From: Sambucus nigra
Taxonomy: Eukaryota; Streptophyta; Magnoliopsida; Dipsacales; Adoxaceae
Assembly: GCA_949130495.1 (NCBI GenBank)
Contig: OX422215.1
Location: forward strand, 526,177,755-526,241,754
Length of the DNA: 64,000 nucleotides
Direction: 5' to 3'
Shown here piece by piece: positions 22,640-32,564 of this stretch; position 1 is the stretch's first letter; every line of letters starts with the position of its first letter. The notes under the pieces are model-generated. The model was not told where the DNA came from, ran no database searches, and worked only from the letters and a program-made list of their open reading frames with translations. Made by a program: the position numbers and the translations under genes.

Positions 22640-23239
22640 TATACTTAAAGCGTCGGGATTCGAGAACCAAGGGAACACTAGACTTAAACTTCCTAGGACC
22701 CCTTCCAAGATCATAATAAACTCCCTAAGGCGGCATTTTCTACCACAAGGCAAACATGTGTAAATGTGAGGAAAGTTACCTATGGATTGACCTTTTTAAC
22801 GTCCTTAGATTTGGTTGACCCTCTAAAACAAACAATGGTCTTGCCTTTGACACTAGAAGAATTAGAAACATGGGAGCCATTACTATAACTACTAAAACTA
22901 CCCGAGTCTTTTAAGTCATCTTTTAACTTCAAAATTAAAATCATTAATCAAAGCACTATCCTCAATGTCACAAATATTTACCCTAGAATTTTTTAAGTCC
23001 TCTAATTATTTCTCTAAAAATCGCACTCTATCGTTATTCTCTTTCTTGAAAAATTTTAATTTTCTAAAATTACGGTCCATGTCCACAAGTTTCTCACGAA
23101 AGGAATCTCTTTGACTTTGGACAGTTTGCAAAAGTTCCATAGTAACTTTAAAATAAAAAATTTCTTTTTCAAGAATTTCAATTCTTTTAGCAAACTTCAA
23201 ATTCAAATAATTTAAGTCGTCAAAACTATGAGAATCCAT
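22640..23239 (-). pseudogene. gag: Gag-like coiled-coil protein of element A, decayed
   Basis: ATG at 23,239 starts MDSHSFDDLNYLNLKFAKRI, then a Glu/Lys-rich coiled coil through KKENNDRVRFLEK; the frame breaks at about 23,006. Further on, short matches in shifting frames (LEDLKNSRV; CLPCGRKCRLREF; GPRKFKSSVPLV) line up with the coiled coil, CCHC knuckle and tail of element B's gag. The knuckle has lost its His and last Cys. The usual copia UBN2-type Gag domain was not seen. Confidence 0.65.
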
Positions 23240-23328
23240 TGAGAAGAAAAATAAACTAGTAAGAGAGATAAACAAAAAATAACCCTAAAATCAATAAACA
23301 AGGATTTAACAAGAAAACTTAGTGCAAC

Positions 23329-23342
23329 CCACTCTAATACCA
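23329..23342 (-). other. Primer-binding site of element A
   Basis: TGGTATTAGAGTGG on the minus strand, a changed copy of the initiator-Met site TGGTATCAGAGC, 3-4 bp from the LTR. Confidence 0.7.
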
Positions 23343-23345
23343 ATT

Positions 23346-23704
23346 TGAGAGTGCATAATTATCTAATGGTGTTAACTTATTAAATTCAGATGACAATCCA
23401 CGCCAAATTTTAATTTGCCCAAGAACATGCAACTATGTGATTCAAAACGTAAATCAAACCAAGCATGTGATGAAAATAGATTTTCAAGAAAAATTCGCAA
23501 CTTTCAACTTTTATAAATGAATTTACTATGATCCTCTCAAGAATCATAGGAACACAACCTTCCTTCAGCAATGATCCTCGTAAAATTCACACGAACCTCA
23601 GTCCTCCATCTTCAACAGTGAATTCCCTCAAGAATCCCAAGTCAACCATGAAGATGCCTTCTCCACAAATGTTATGTATGCAGAATATAATAAAACTTTC
23701 TAAC
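23346..23704 (-). repeat. 5' LTR of element A, truncated by insertion
   Basis: Homologous to 19,930-20,265 of the other LTR up to ATAAAACTTTCTA, then broken by the Tekay-type LTR. The remaining ~630 bp of this LTR is not found in the window. Confidence 0.7.
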
Positions 23705-24032
23705 TGTAACACCCTGTGTTTTTATTTATTATTTTAATTAATTAATTAGAATTTTTGAGAAAAAGAAATTTTTGAATTTAATATTTTTTATTGGCTAAAT
23801 ATGTTGGTTATGGTTTTCGAAGAATAAAACATCAAGAGAAATTAAAATCGGAGTTAAAACGGATTTTATATTGATTTTACAATATTTTGCCTTATAGGCA
23901 TTTTTTAGGCGAACTGTCAGTTTTTTGGGGTGATCGATCGATCGACCCCGGGGTAGATCGATCGACCCTCCCAGAAATCGTGCGCTGTAAGCTATTTTTT
24001 TAAGAGTTTGTGTAGGATTAGGACTCCTAATT

Positions 24033-24043
24033 ACTATATAACC
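24033..24043 (+). promoter_or_regulatory. Possible TATA box in the Tekay-type LTR
   Basis: ACTATATAACC about 330 bp into the LTR. Position and composition fit a core promoter; not proven. Confidence 0.4.
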
Positions 24044-25164
24044 TTGTTAATCCGTAGGGGGACCTCTCATAATCACCTTTTGTCCAGTTTTTCACCAGAG
24101 AACACTTCCAAATATTTTTCTTCTCACTCATAATCATCAACCTTCAACAAAATCAAGTTTTTGTCACAAGTTTTGGCACAAGTTTTTGAAGGCTTAATGA
24201 AGATCGTTCAAGAACACTCTTTTGCTAATTTTTCGCAAGGAATCCAGATTTCTAATCATATTTTCAACACGATCTTCACAGGCATGAATACTCTATTATT
24301 TTCCTTTAGTATTATGTGTTTTAAGTGTCGCCTAAACACTTAATTACATGTTTTCTTAAAATAAAGTAGTGACTTAATTAGGAAAAGTGGACACTAATTA
24401 TGGGATTGTTTTTATTAAATCTTTTAATCTGAATAATATTGATAACCCTTTGGGTACGTAGGATTCATGACTGATTTTGGGTTTTATTGGTGTAGGTTGC
24501 ATGTAGAAAATCCTAGTTTTAAAATAAATAATTTTTGGGTGCGTATAACTCATGTAATACATGTAGAGATAACAAAATTTGGTTTTGATGAATATATGAT
24601 GAAAACTTTGTATATTTAATTTAAAATAATTAATGAGATTATTTGGGCATTGTTGATGAGGTGATAATTAAATTAAAGAATTAATTGAATTGGAATATCA
24701 TGTGTAGTTTATATATTGATTAATTATTGCTTGTTTGTGTGACTTGTTGGTATTATGATGTTGCCTTTGTGACGACGGGTTGTTGGGTATTATTGCTCTC
24801 CCTATATTTTAGAATGCCTCTAGGTATGGAACTAGTGGGTATGCCTTTTGATGATTTAGGCCTTCTAGGTATGGGACTAGTGATGTTAGATTATCGCGTT
24901 TTTATCATCTTGAGGGTGGGCTGATTTTTATTACTTTTTCGTCATTATGGTAGTCTAAGTACGCGACTAAGTTAAGATTTATGTTAAAAAATCCTCCTAT
25001 ACATAAGATAGGACGTATTGATAACTTGGGGACCCTTAGTTATGGGACTAAGGGGTATTTTTGAGGATCTCACATCGATTAAAAGGGTGGGGTGATTATA
25101 AATTGAGAACTTGAGAATTAATGCCTAAGATAAAAAAGGGTATTAAAATTTGTGGCGACATAAT

Positions 25165-25335
25165 GTGTTGGGGCCGACAGTTTAAACGGGTCAGAGGATG
25201 ATTTATGTCATATCATGTGTGAAACCTTGTCATGTGTCGGGGCTGACAGTAAACGGGCCAGAGGACGATTGATAAGGGGGAACCTTGTCATGTGTCGGGG
25301 CCGACAGTAAATGGGTCAGAGGACGATTGATAAGG
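25165..25335 (+). repeat. Short triplicated block in the LTR
   Basis: GGGGC(C/T)GACAGT(T)TAAACGGG.CAGAGGA occurs three times, with 'CCTTGTCATGTGTCGGGG' linking the last two. Confidence 0.8.
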
Positions 25336-26053
25336 GGAAGTGTGACACTTTAATAAAATGGTGAGAACGATAATAAAAGTTGGTTAATTTAATTAAATTA
25401 ACATCGTGGGACTTGGGAATTTAAAATCATATTTGGTGTGCCTTTATAAATGGGAATTTTTGCGGGTAGTTAGTAGTTTATATTTATCGCGTTTAAATTA
25501 TTTCGTTTAATTTAAAATATTCTATTGTGATATTTATTACGTATAATGCTACTGTATGGATTCAAGGATCCTATTTGAGGGGAGTAGTGTGTATTCTTGT
25601 TCAGGGCTTTGGCTCTGACCCATGCGTTGACTAATCTTTTTCAGGATTTAATTTGGAGAATCTGCATAAGTTTATCGGAGTTATCATTGGAGGTGCAGCT
25701 GGAGTTATTTACTTTATGGCATAGTTTAGTTAGACTTTCTCTTCCAGTCGAATTGTGAGACTTCATTGGAGTTTTATTGGGCCATTCGGTTCCAAAGTTG
25801 TTTAGAGGATTTCTGTTGGGATTATTCAGATTTTATTTAATCATTATTGGAGATTGGATTTTTTGGAGTTAGCATGTGATGGATCTTTTATCGCTTAGTT
25901 ATTTATGATCATTTGAGATTGACTCAATTGTTTATCTTATGGACTGATTTATTTATGTCTCATATCTGTCTCATGCTAAGAATGATAATTTATTTACTCA
26001 CGTCCGGCTTAGTTTTGGTGGCGGCCGACGCCAGAATTAGACGGGGTGTGACA

Positions 26054-26630
26054 GATGGTATCAAAGCATGGTCTTAGGTTTCGTAGGTTATGAGTCCGTT
26101 TAGCTTCCACGTTGTCGATCTTTGATTCCCTTTGTTGATTCGTACTTCTTAAGGTAGAGGGTCTAGCATACGTGTTAGATGCGTTTCTTGGAGATCTGAA
26201 GTTATGAGCTAAGGACGTTGTAGACATTGAGTTTAGAATTGATAAGCTTGATGGGGGGATCCTTAGAATGGATTTTGGAGACGATAATTATTTTGGAGAT
26301 TTTAGTACAGATGTTAGGTACCGTATGTATCGATTTTTGATGTTGAGATTTAATTTGAGGAAGTTAGAATTTTGATGACTTTCGGATATAGGATCGAGTG
26401 GAGGATTTGTGAGAGCGTGTGGTACGCCGTTATTTTCATAGTTATGCATATGCATATAGGAAATATATTTATTATTTTGTTGTTCGTGGGGAAGGTGCGC
26501 GTAGGATTGGGTGTACGGACACCCAATTATGGCTTTCTACGGGTAGGCATATATGAGACATATTTTCTTTTTGTGAGATTTAAGTGTTGAAAAGATAAGG
26601 GTAAAGTCCCCTAAAAGAGGAAGCCCGTGA
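26054..26630 (+). other. PBS and untranslated leader of the Tekay-type element
   Basis: TGGTATCAAAGCATGG (from 26,056) is an initiator-Met-type PBS. The leader after it has no Gag start and no other recognisable coding sequence; its right limit near 26,600 is a guess. Confidence 0.6.
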
Positions 26631-26664
26631 TGTTAACATTTCTAACTTTGTTCTTGTGCAAGTT

Positions 26665-26680
26665 GGGGGGGGGGGGGGGG
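26665..26680 (+). repeat. Homopolymer of 16 G
   Basis: An uninterrupted G16. It could be genuine or inflated by assembly. Confidence 0.9.
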
Positions 26681-26789
26681 TATTTCCCTTCCCTCGCCTG
26701 TTAGGACTTGAGAGGCCACACAAAAGAAGAAGGCATCCAGGTCCATTGGCCCCCACTACACCAAAATGGCCAAATTGTCACCTTTCAGC

Positions 26790-26935
26790 CAGCCCCCCTT
26801 GTCAAGGTCATTGACCGTGACAAAAAACACGCATTTTTTGTCACGGTCATTGACCTTGACACGACCGTGACAATTCTTTAAATAATTGTCACGGTCAATG
26901 ACCTTGACACGACCGTGACAATGTTCACAGCAAAA
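26790..26935. repeat. Left subterminal repeats of the CACTA element
   Basis: Four to five copies, in alternating orientation, of TTGTCACGGTCATTGACCTT or its complement, some themselves palindromic. In known CACTA elements such motifs bind the TNPA-type protein. Confidence 0.85.
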
Positions 26936-27056
26936 TCCCTTTCCCCCTTCTTTTTTCCCTCCCGCGCCGTTCCCTCCCTCCCTCTCTCTCTCTCTTTCTC
27001 TTCCATTTATATATATGTTTGTGTGTATGTGTGTATATATGTGCGTGTGTGGATGT

Positions 27057-27111
27057 GTGGGGGGTGGGGCAGGGTGGGGTAGGGGGTGGGGGCAGGGTGG
27101 GGGTAGGGGGT
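27057..27111 (+). repeat. G-rich minisatellite with G-quadruplex potential
   Basis: About nine runs of three to six G separated by T, CA or TA, in 55 bases, just downstream of a (GT)n tract. Confidence 0.85.
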
Positions 27112-28112
27112 TAAAAATGTAAATAAATAAGTAATTTTCTATAAATTTCCAAAAATAATATCCAAAAATGTAAATGTAAATAATATCCAAAAATAATATC
27201 CAAAAATGTATATTTGTAGTAATTGTCATCCGAAGTTGCTAAAAGCATCCGAAGTTAAAAAAGCATGAAAAATAAAATATTTTTTAAGATTTGTGGTGAA
27301 TAACTAAAGTTAAAAAAATATTATTTTAGTCATTAAATTACTTTTTGAATTCGGGCGATGCGCGTAAATTTTTAGTCATTGTCTTATAATAAAGATCAAA
27401 TAGTCTATGTTGTTGAAAATTTTGATCAAATTGGTGAGCCCTTCATATTTTAAAAATGTTGTTTTTATTCCTATAGAACAGCTTAGATAGTGTGTGTGTG
27501 TGTGTATGTGGTCAATACATGAATTTATTTTTGTATTTGAATTAACTCATGAATTTATATTTGTATTTGAATTAACCCATTATATGAAACATACTTGAAA
27601 TTAAATATAGTGCGCATAAATACTAGCATTCTAGTTCTTATGCGTACGCATTCAATAGCCCTTAGACCCATTCGAGAGTCATTACCCCTGTAATGAGATC
27701 TCTCGAATTGTCCCGTTTGGACAGTTTGAGACTGTATAATTTTTGTATAATATTCTTATTGGCTTAAAGTTGTTACTTTTGGAGGAAGTTCTGCAGTCGT
27801 ATCTTAATGTTCTCTGGGTACATACTAGATTGACAAGTGTGACTGTTATTTCAATTGACCAATTGAAATAACACTCACACCTGCCAATCTACGTCGTGTA
27901 CTTGGAGAACTAAGGGGATATGCTGTCGAATTTTTTTCAAATCGTAACAATGTGCATGAGCTGTTAAGTATATTACAGAAAAATGCGTTCTTGAATGGGA
28001 TAGGACCACTTACCCTTTAATAGGATAATTAAATGATGGGATAATTAAATAAAACATACTATAAATCTAAGTTTTGTTTACCTTTAATAGGTGTTTAGTT
28101 GTGGTAGCTGTG

Positions 28113-29881
28113 ATGGGATATCCGAAATACAAAGAGTGAATGGGTGAGACTAATAGAATGGGGGATGTGTTTCGCAGAGGTGCTAACGAATTTGTGAAAT
28201 ATGCAAAGAGATGTCGTAATGATGAAGAGTTTCTGTGTCCATGTGCTAGGTGTAAGAATGGTAAGGTGTTTGAGTGAAAAACAGTTGAACTACATTTGTT
28301 AAGATCGGGTATGCAAGATAGTTATCGATTTTGGAGTTTTCACGGTGAATTGAAAGTTCCTTTTGTCCCCGACCAACCTTCATAACAACCTTCAACAAGT
28401 AGAATAGATGTAGAAGGGGACGACGTAGATCATAATATGTTAGAGGATTTAGTTGATGATGCGTACGGAGTTTATGAAGCTGAGGAGAATGAGGTTACTG
28501 ATGATGTAGAAGATTCAAGTGCTCGTGAAGATAACACGATAAAACTTGACGATGACTACCAAAGTTTAAAATTTAAGGCGACCCAACCGTTATACTCTGG
28601 CTGTGAGAAAGATCAAACAACTTTACATGCCATGGTTGGTTTGCACAGTTTGAAGACGCAGTACGTTTGTCTGGCAATAGCGTGATGGGAATTCTGAAAT
28701 GGGTGAAGGGCTTATTACCCAAGGGGAATACACTTCCAAATAGCTATCATGTTATGAAGAACAGTTTGAAAGGTTTGGGAATGAAGTATAAATCGATTCA
28801 TGCTTGTGTGTATGACTGCATACTATACCGAAAGGAGTATGAAAATCTCGATCGTTGTCCGGTATGCGATGAACCTAGATATGTCCAATCTACTAGTAAG
28901 GAAGGCACAAGCTCAAAAGTGCCTAAAGAAGTATTGAAATATTTTCCCGTTGGGTCTAGATTAAAGCGATTTTTCACAGTACCATGGATTGCAGAGGCAA
29001 TGACTTGGCATGCTTGGGCAGAAGTAGGGGGTAATATCATGCGTCATCCTATTGATTCTACTGCCTGGCGGAGGATGAATTTTGAGTATCCCGATTTTGC
29101 TCGAGAACAACGCAACATTCGTTTGTCTATATAAATAGATGGTTTCAATCCATTTGGAAATCTAAGCAACAATCAGAGTGTATGGCCAGTGATCCTAGCC
29201 CCACTCAACCTCCCTCCTTCACAGTGTATGAGACCAGAATTTTCGATGATGGCTTTATTGATACCTGGGCCAAAGGCACCAAGTGATGACATTGATATCT
29301 ACCTGGTTCCTTTGTTAGAAGAATTAAATGAGTTGTGGGAAGAGGGTGTGCAATCATTTGACTCTTTTAGAAAAGAAGAGTTTACGCTAAAAGCTATGTT
29401 GATGTGGGCAATTCATGATTTTCCAGCTTATGGGACATTATCCGGATGTGTAGTACATGGTTATTTGGGGTGTCCTATTTATGGAGAGGAGACTGAATCT
29501 CTTCGTTTATCCTCTAGCTTAAAAAATGTATACCATTGCCACAGGAGGTTTTTACCCCCAGCTCATAGTTTCAGATTTGAGAAAGGTTCCAATTTTTTAT
29601 TGGGCGGAGTTGAACATAGGCTACCGCCGAGATAACTTTCGGGTTCAGAAATTGAAAGTAAATCTTCTGAATGTGGCCCAAATATGCTAGGTAAGAATCC
29701 CAAATTTAAGAATGTCAAGCATAAGAAGACCCCAACTGGGAATGAAACTGAGATAAGAAAGGCATGGTCTCGGAGGTCAATTTTATTTGACTTGCATTAT
29801 TGGAAGAAAAACCCGATGCGCCATGTATTGGATGTGATTCATGCAGAGAAGAACTTCGCTGAACATATTGTGGGTACTTGA
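28113..29881 (+). pseudogene. CACTA TNP2 transposase, N-terminal and central part, broken
   Basis: Start uncertain (ATG at 28,113 or 28,160). FLCPCARCKNGKVF and HLLRSGMQDSYRFWSFHGEL match the transposase-associated domain. The TNP2/Transposase_21 region follows: LPKGNTLPNSYHVMK, HACVYDCILYRKEYENLDRC, ATDGF-equivalent IDGFNPFGNLSNNQSVWPVI, LLIPGPKAPSDDIDIYLVPL and FPAYGTLSGCVVHGYLGCPI. Breaks: TGA at about 28,275 (Arg CGA expected), a frameshift near 28,670, TAA at about 29,133 and another break near 29,635. The enzyme would cut the CACTA ends. A 52-bp piece of this gene (29,461-29,512) is duplicated at 31,723-31,774. Confidence 0.88.
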
Positions 29882-29959
29882 CTTGGGGGGAGTCATTCGA
29901 AGGATGGAGAAAATGCACAAAAAGACCTTAAAACGTTAAAACTTAAACCACAACTATGG

Positions 29960-30700
29960 TTGAAAGAAGATAGTAGGGGAAGGACAATAATTCCCCCTAG
30001 TGCGTTTACTTTGACGAGTGAGGAAAGGAAGGTGCTTCTAGACATAATATATAATTTGAAGGGCCCATCTACTTTTTCGTCCAACTTGCAAAGGATTGTG
30101 AATTATGTTACTCATGATTTACATAAGTGTAAGTCCCACGATTGGCATGTGATCATGCAATTGGTTCCTCTATTGTTTAAGCACTGTTTCTCCAAGCACA
30201 AGGATTTGCGTAGGGTTATTATGCAAATTAGTATTACCTTCTCCCTCTTGTGTGAGAAGGTAGTGAATCGAGAACACATAGTGGCCTCAAAATTGGCTGT
30301 GAACGAAGCGATTTGTGTATTGGAGAAGTACTTTCCCCCAGCATTCTTTGACATAAGTGTTCACTTGTTGGTACACCTATGCGACGAGGTACTTCTTTGT
30401 GGTCCAGTTAGATATCGGTGGATGTATCCATTTGAAAGATTGACGAAAGTTTTTAAAGATTACGTCAAGAATACGCGATATATTGCAGGATCAATTGCAG
30501 AGGAATACATCACCATGGAGTCATCAATATATACTCGGGAATATATGCCTGACTCGACCAGCGTTGATGACATTGATGAATTCCTCGATGATGGTGGTAA
30601 TGTGATGGGAAAACGAGTGAAATTAACGAGTTTGCAACATGAACAAGTAGCTCGTTATCTATTTGACACACATGAAGATGTCGAAGAATGGAAAAAGTAA
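29960..30700 (+). CDS. TNP2 C-terminal region, DUF4218 part
   Basis: A 246-residue open frame includes LTSEERKVLLDIIYNLKGPS, HDLHKCKSHDWHVIMQLVPL, CVLEKYFPPAFFDISVHLLV, GPVRYRWMYPFERLTKVFKD and NTRYIAGSIAEEYITMESSI. This is the DUF4218 module found after the catalytic part of CACTA transposases. The coding exon ends in a donor GTAAGT at 30,697. A small exon (30,770-30,854) and a further intron (30,855-30,940) link it to the DUF4216 exon. The preceding frame joins it without a stop from about 29,885. This half of the gene is much better kept than the front half. Confidence 0.85.
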   Translation: MKEDSRGRTIIPPSAFTLTSEERKVLLDIIYNLKGPSTFSSNLQRIVNYVTHDLHKCKSHDWHVIMQLVPLLFKHCFSKHKDLRRVIMQISITFSLLCEKVVNREHIVASKLAVNEAICVLEKYFPPAFFDISVHLLVHLCDEVLLCGPVRYRWMYPFERLTKVFKDYVKNTRYIAGSIAEEYITMESSIYTREYMPDSTSVDDIDEFLDDGGNVMGKRVKLTSLQHEQVARYLFDTHEDVEEWKK

Positions 30701-30940
30701 GTTTCGAATATTATAATGTTTAACATTATTTTAGATTATTTTATACATGATTAATTTTGTAATATACAGTAAATATGAAACCTGTGAGAACAATAAAAGA
30801 CGAAAAATAATGGTACAATCAGACAGCGAATTTAGGCTATGGTTGACACAAGAGGTAATTATAATGAAAACAGTCGTTATATAACGTTACATTACACTCA
30901 AATTTTACCACTAATATAATTAATTTATCTATATTCTCAG

Positions 30941-31528
30941 CTCCTAAAGATGGGTGATGTGACATCAAGGCTTGCTCGTCTAGCCACTGAACCCTTGTTC
31001 GTGGCACAAGAGTACAAAAAGTTTCGATTAAACCGTTACATTTTTGGCGCTAAAGTGTACAAGAAAAGTACAAATGTACAGAACTCAGGAATTTCATACA
31101 AGGCTCTTACTTTCTTTCGAGCGAGCGCAAAAGATAAAAACCTCGTTGAAGCTGAAATGACTTACTATGGTGTAATCCAAAATATATTTGAATTGGATTA
31201 TATAAGCTTCAAAGAGGTTGTATTTTACTGTGAATGGGTAAGAGTTGAGGATAAAAATGCTTGTAAAGTTGATCTTGTCACCAATTTGATCATGGTTGAC
31301 TTGTCCAAGTTGAAGAGCAACGACCATGTGAGCGATGAGCTGTTTGTTTGTGCATTTCAAAAGGTTAAGCAAGTGTTTTACTCGGAGTATATCAATAACG
31401 AGCCGTGGTCAATTGTCCAACACGCGCCAAGGCATCTAAATAGTAGTGTGGATGACTTGGCTGCTCCTACCGAATATCAATCCATTTTTGATGATAACCC
31501 AAATTTGAAACAATTTTTCAATTTGTAA
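30941..31528 (+). CDS. TNP2 C-terminal exon, DUF4216 part
   Basis: The exon follows acceptor TATTCTCAG (30,940). The peptide includes YKKFRLNRYIFGAKVYKKST, NSGISYKALTFFRASAKDKN, MTYYGVIQNIFELDYISFKE and FYCEWVRVEDKNACKVDLVT, then HDEPF-like AFQKVKQVFYSEYINNEPWS. This is the DUF4216 module of plant CACTA transposases. It ends in TAA at 31,526-31,528. Splicing to the previous exons is predicted from GT-AG signals that keep the frame open. Confidence 0.82.
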   Translation, partial: LLKMGDVTSRLARLATEPLFVAQEYKKFRLNRYIFGAKVYKKSTNVQNSGISYKALTFFRASAKDKNLVEAEMTYYGVIQNIFELDYISFKEVVFYCEWVRVEDKNACKVDLVTNLIMVDLSKLKSNDHVSDELFVCAFQKVKQVFYSEYINNEPWSIVQHAPRHLNSSVDDLAAPTEYQSIFDDNPNLKQFFNL

Positions 31529-31722
31529 TAAATATTTCAATTTGTACCGAAACATCCATTTTTAATGCTTTTACTTGATCTGCACTTTATCATTTTCACT
31601 CTTGTGTAGTGTGCATGTGTGGAGAGGAGATTAATACATAAATATTCCAACTACATCTAAGATTTGTTTATACTAATCCATGAATATACGCTTCTTACCT
31701 TTAATAGGTGATTAGTACATAG

Positions 31723-31774
31723 TTATTTGTGGCGTCCTATTTGTGGAGAGGAGACTGAATCTCTTCGTCTATCC
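31723..31774 (+). repeat. Duplicated fragment of the TNP2 gene
   Basis: 48 of 52 bases match 29,461-29,512 (GGAGAGGAGACTGAATCTCT in both). It directly abuts the left arm of the B3 inverted repeat. Upstream, 'TTACCTTTAATAGGTG.TTAGT' (about 31,697) also repeats the sequence before the transposase start (about 28,079). Confidence 0.85.
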
Positions 31775-31775
31775 G

Positions 31776-31921
31776 AACACTAAGAAATGCCATAATCCTA
31801 TGGAGCGATGCTCTGCAAATTACTCCCAACCGTTATGTAGCCAAACATCACCAGTTGAAGTTGTCAATTCCACTTTCCATACCCCACCACTTGGAACTTC
31901 TAGCAAAACATGGGAGACCAT
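31776..31921 (-). pseudogene. Captured REM-type B3-domain fragment (antisense arm)
   Basis: On the minus strand the frame reads LLEVPSGGVWKVELTTSTGD then VWLHNGWE, a TAA, FAEHRSIGLWHFLVF. These match the core of the B3 DNA-binding domain in REM transcription factors (VPSG..W.VEL.....V W..GW.EF...HSI..G.FLVF). The fragment is short (about 48 residues), lacks a start, and is broken by a stop, so it is not a gene. It is inside the CACTA element and its first 99 bp form one arm of an inverted repeat with 31,926-32,025. It was most likely taken up from a host REM gene; the donor is not in the window. Confidence 0.8.
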
Positions 31922-32025
31922 TAAAAGGTGGAATTGACAACTTCAACTGCTGATTTTTGGCTACACAACGGTTGGAAGGAATTTGCAATGCATAACTCCA
32001 TAGGATTATGGTATTTCTTAGTGTT
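31776..32025. repeat. B3-derived inverted repeat (hairpin), arms ~99 bp, loop ~51 bp
   Basis: Arm 31,776-31,874 pairs with 31,926-32,025 at about 89% identity (about 11 mismatches by eye). The outer ends AACACTAAGAAAT and ATTTCTTAGTGTT are perfect. The loop is the extra upstream B3 sequence present only in the left copy. Read-through from the transposase side would give a long hairpin RNA. Confidence 0.88.
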
Positions 32026-32045
32026 TAGATATGAAGAGAATTATA
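31926..32045 (+). pseudogene. Captured REM-type B3-domain fragment (sense arm)
   Basis: The plus-strand frame gives VELTTSTADFWLHNGWKEFA then MHNSIGLWYFLVFRYEENY, the same B3 segment as the left arm but without its internal stop. It extends slightly further (FRYEEN) and then ends in a TGA. The two copies differ at several positions, so they have been diverging since the duplication. Confidence 0.82.
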
Positions 32046-32564
32046 TTTGACACGATTGACCGGGGTACATTAGTTGGAAGGAGGTGCCATATGAGCTCAA
32101 GTTAGCTGTTTGAGTGACACTACAGGTAATGTATTTATATTTATATGTCAATTTCGATTTCGATTTCAATTACGATTTATATTTATCTATATTTGAGGGG
32201 TGGATACTAATTTTACTTTATCTCAATTCAGGGGACAGGGAGTTTCCCTAAGGGTAGGCCACATATGCTCTATACTTATGTGGCTATTCGGACGAGAAGG
32301 GAAGGATAAGGAGGTGTTCCCGAGCGTCGCGGTACAAAATCTCTTTTCCATGCAAATAGTTTGTAGATTTGAGATAAAATGATGGTGATGTTGTTTCTTT
32401 TTAAATAGTTTCTTATTTGAATATATATTTGCATTATCTTTAGTTTGTTCGGATATATGATGTTTGGAACAGGTACAACGTTGCTACAACAGGTACAAAT
32501 ATACTGCTGGGCAGTGGCAGTGGCCATACTGCCCAACAGATTTTTTTTAAATTCTGCCCAGAAT

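Larger units (their letters stand above)
19930..23704 (-). mobile_element. Element A: gag-only Sirevirus-like copia element, interrupted
   Basis: On the minus strand the 5' LTR is 23,704-23,346 (cut by a later insertion at 23,705). A TGGTATTAGAGTG-type PBS, a gag remnant, about 1.7 kb of non-coding sequence, a polypurine tract and the 3' LTR (20,900-19,930) follow. The two LTR parts share CTATGTGATTCAAAAC, ATGATCCTCTCAAGAATCA and ATGCAGAATATAATAAAACT. The 3' LTR seems to lack the ~80 bp present at the outer edge of the other copy. No pol domain is present. The gag matches that of element B, so A and B are one non-autonomous family. Confidence 0.75.
23705..26053 (+). mobile_element. Tekay/Del-type 5' LTR inserted in element A
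   Basis: The LTR runs from TGTAACACCCTG to GGGGTGTGACA and is followed by a primer-binding site, so it is a 5' LTR rather than a solo LTR. Its length (2349 bp) suits Tekay/Del. It contains a double GATCGATC cluster near 23,931-23,967 and three 'GTCGGGGCCGACAGT(T)TAAACGGG.CAGAGGA' blocks at about 25,165-25,330. A likely TATA box is ACTATATAACC (about 24,033). Only a ~575-bp leader follows before unrelated sequence, so the body is lost or rearranged. Confidence 0.75.

Noticed and set aside
23705..26053. Solo LTR
   Set aside because: A primer-binding site and leader follow directly, so it was the 5' LTR of a longer element.
26756..27229. 157-residue minus-strand frame at the CACTA left end
   Set aside because: It is made of subterminal palindromes, CT/GT tracts and the G-rich minisatellite; the transposase is on the other strand.
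31743..31937. 64-residue plus-strand frame over the hairpin left arm
   Set aside because: It is the antisense of the B3 fragment; the minus strand gives the recognisable domain.
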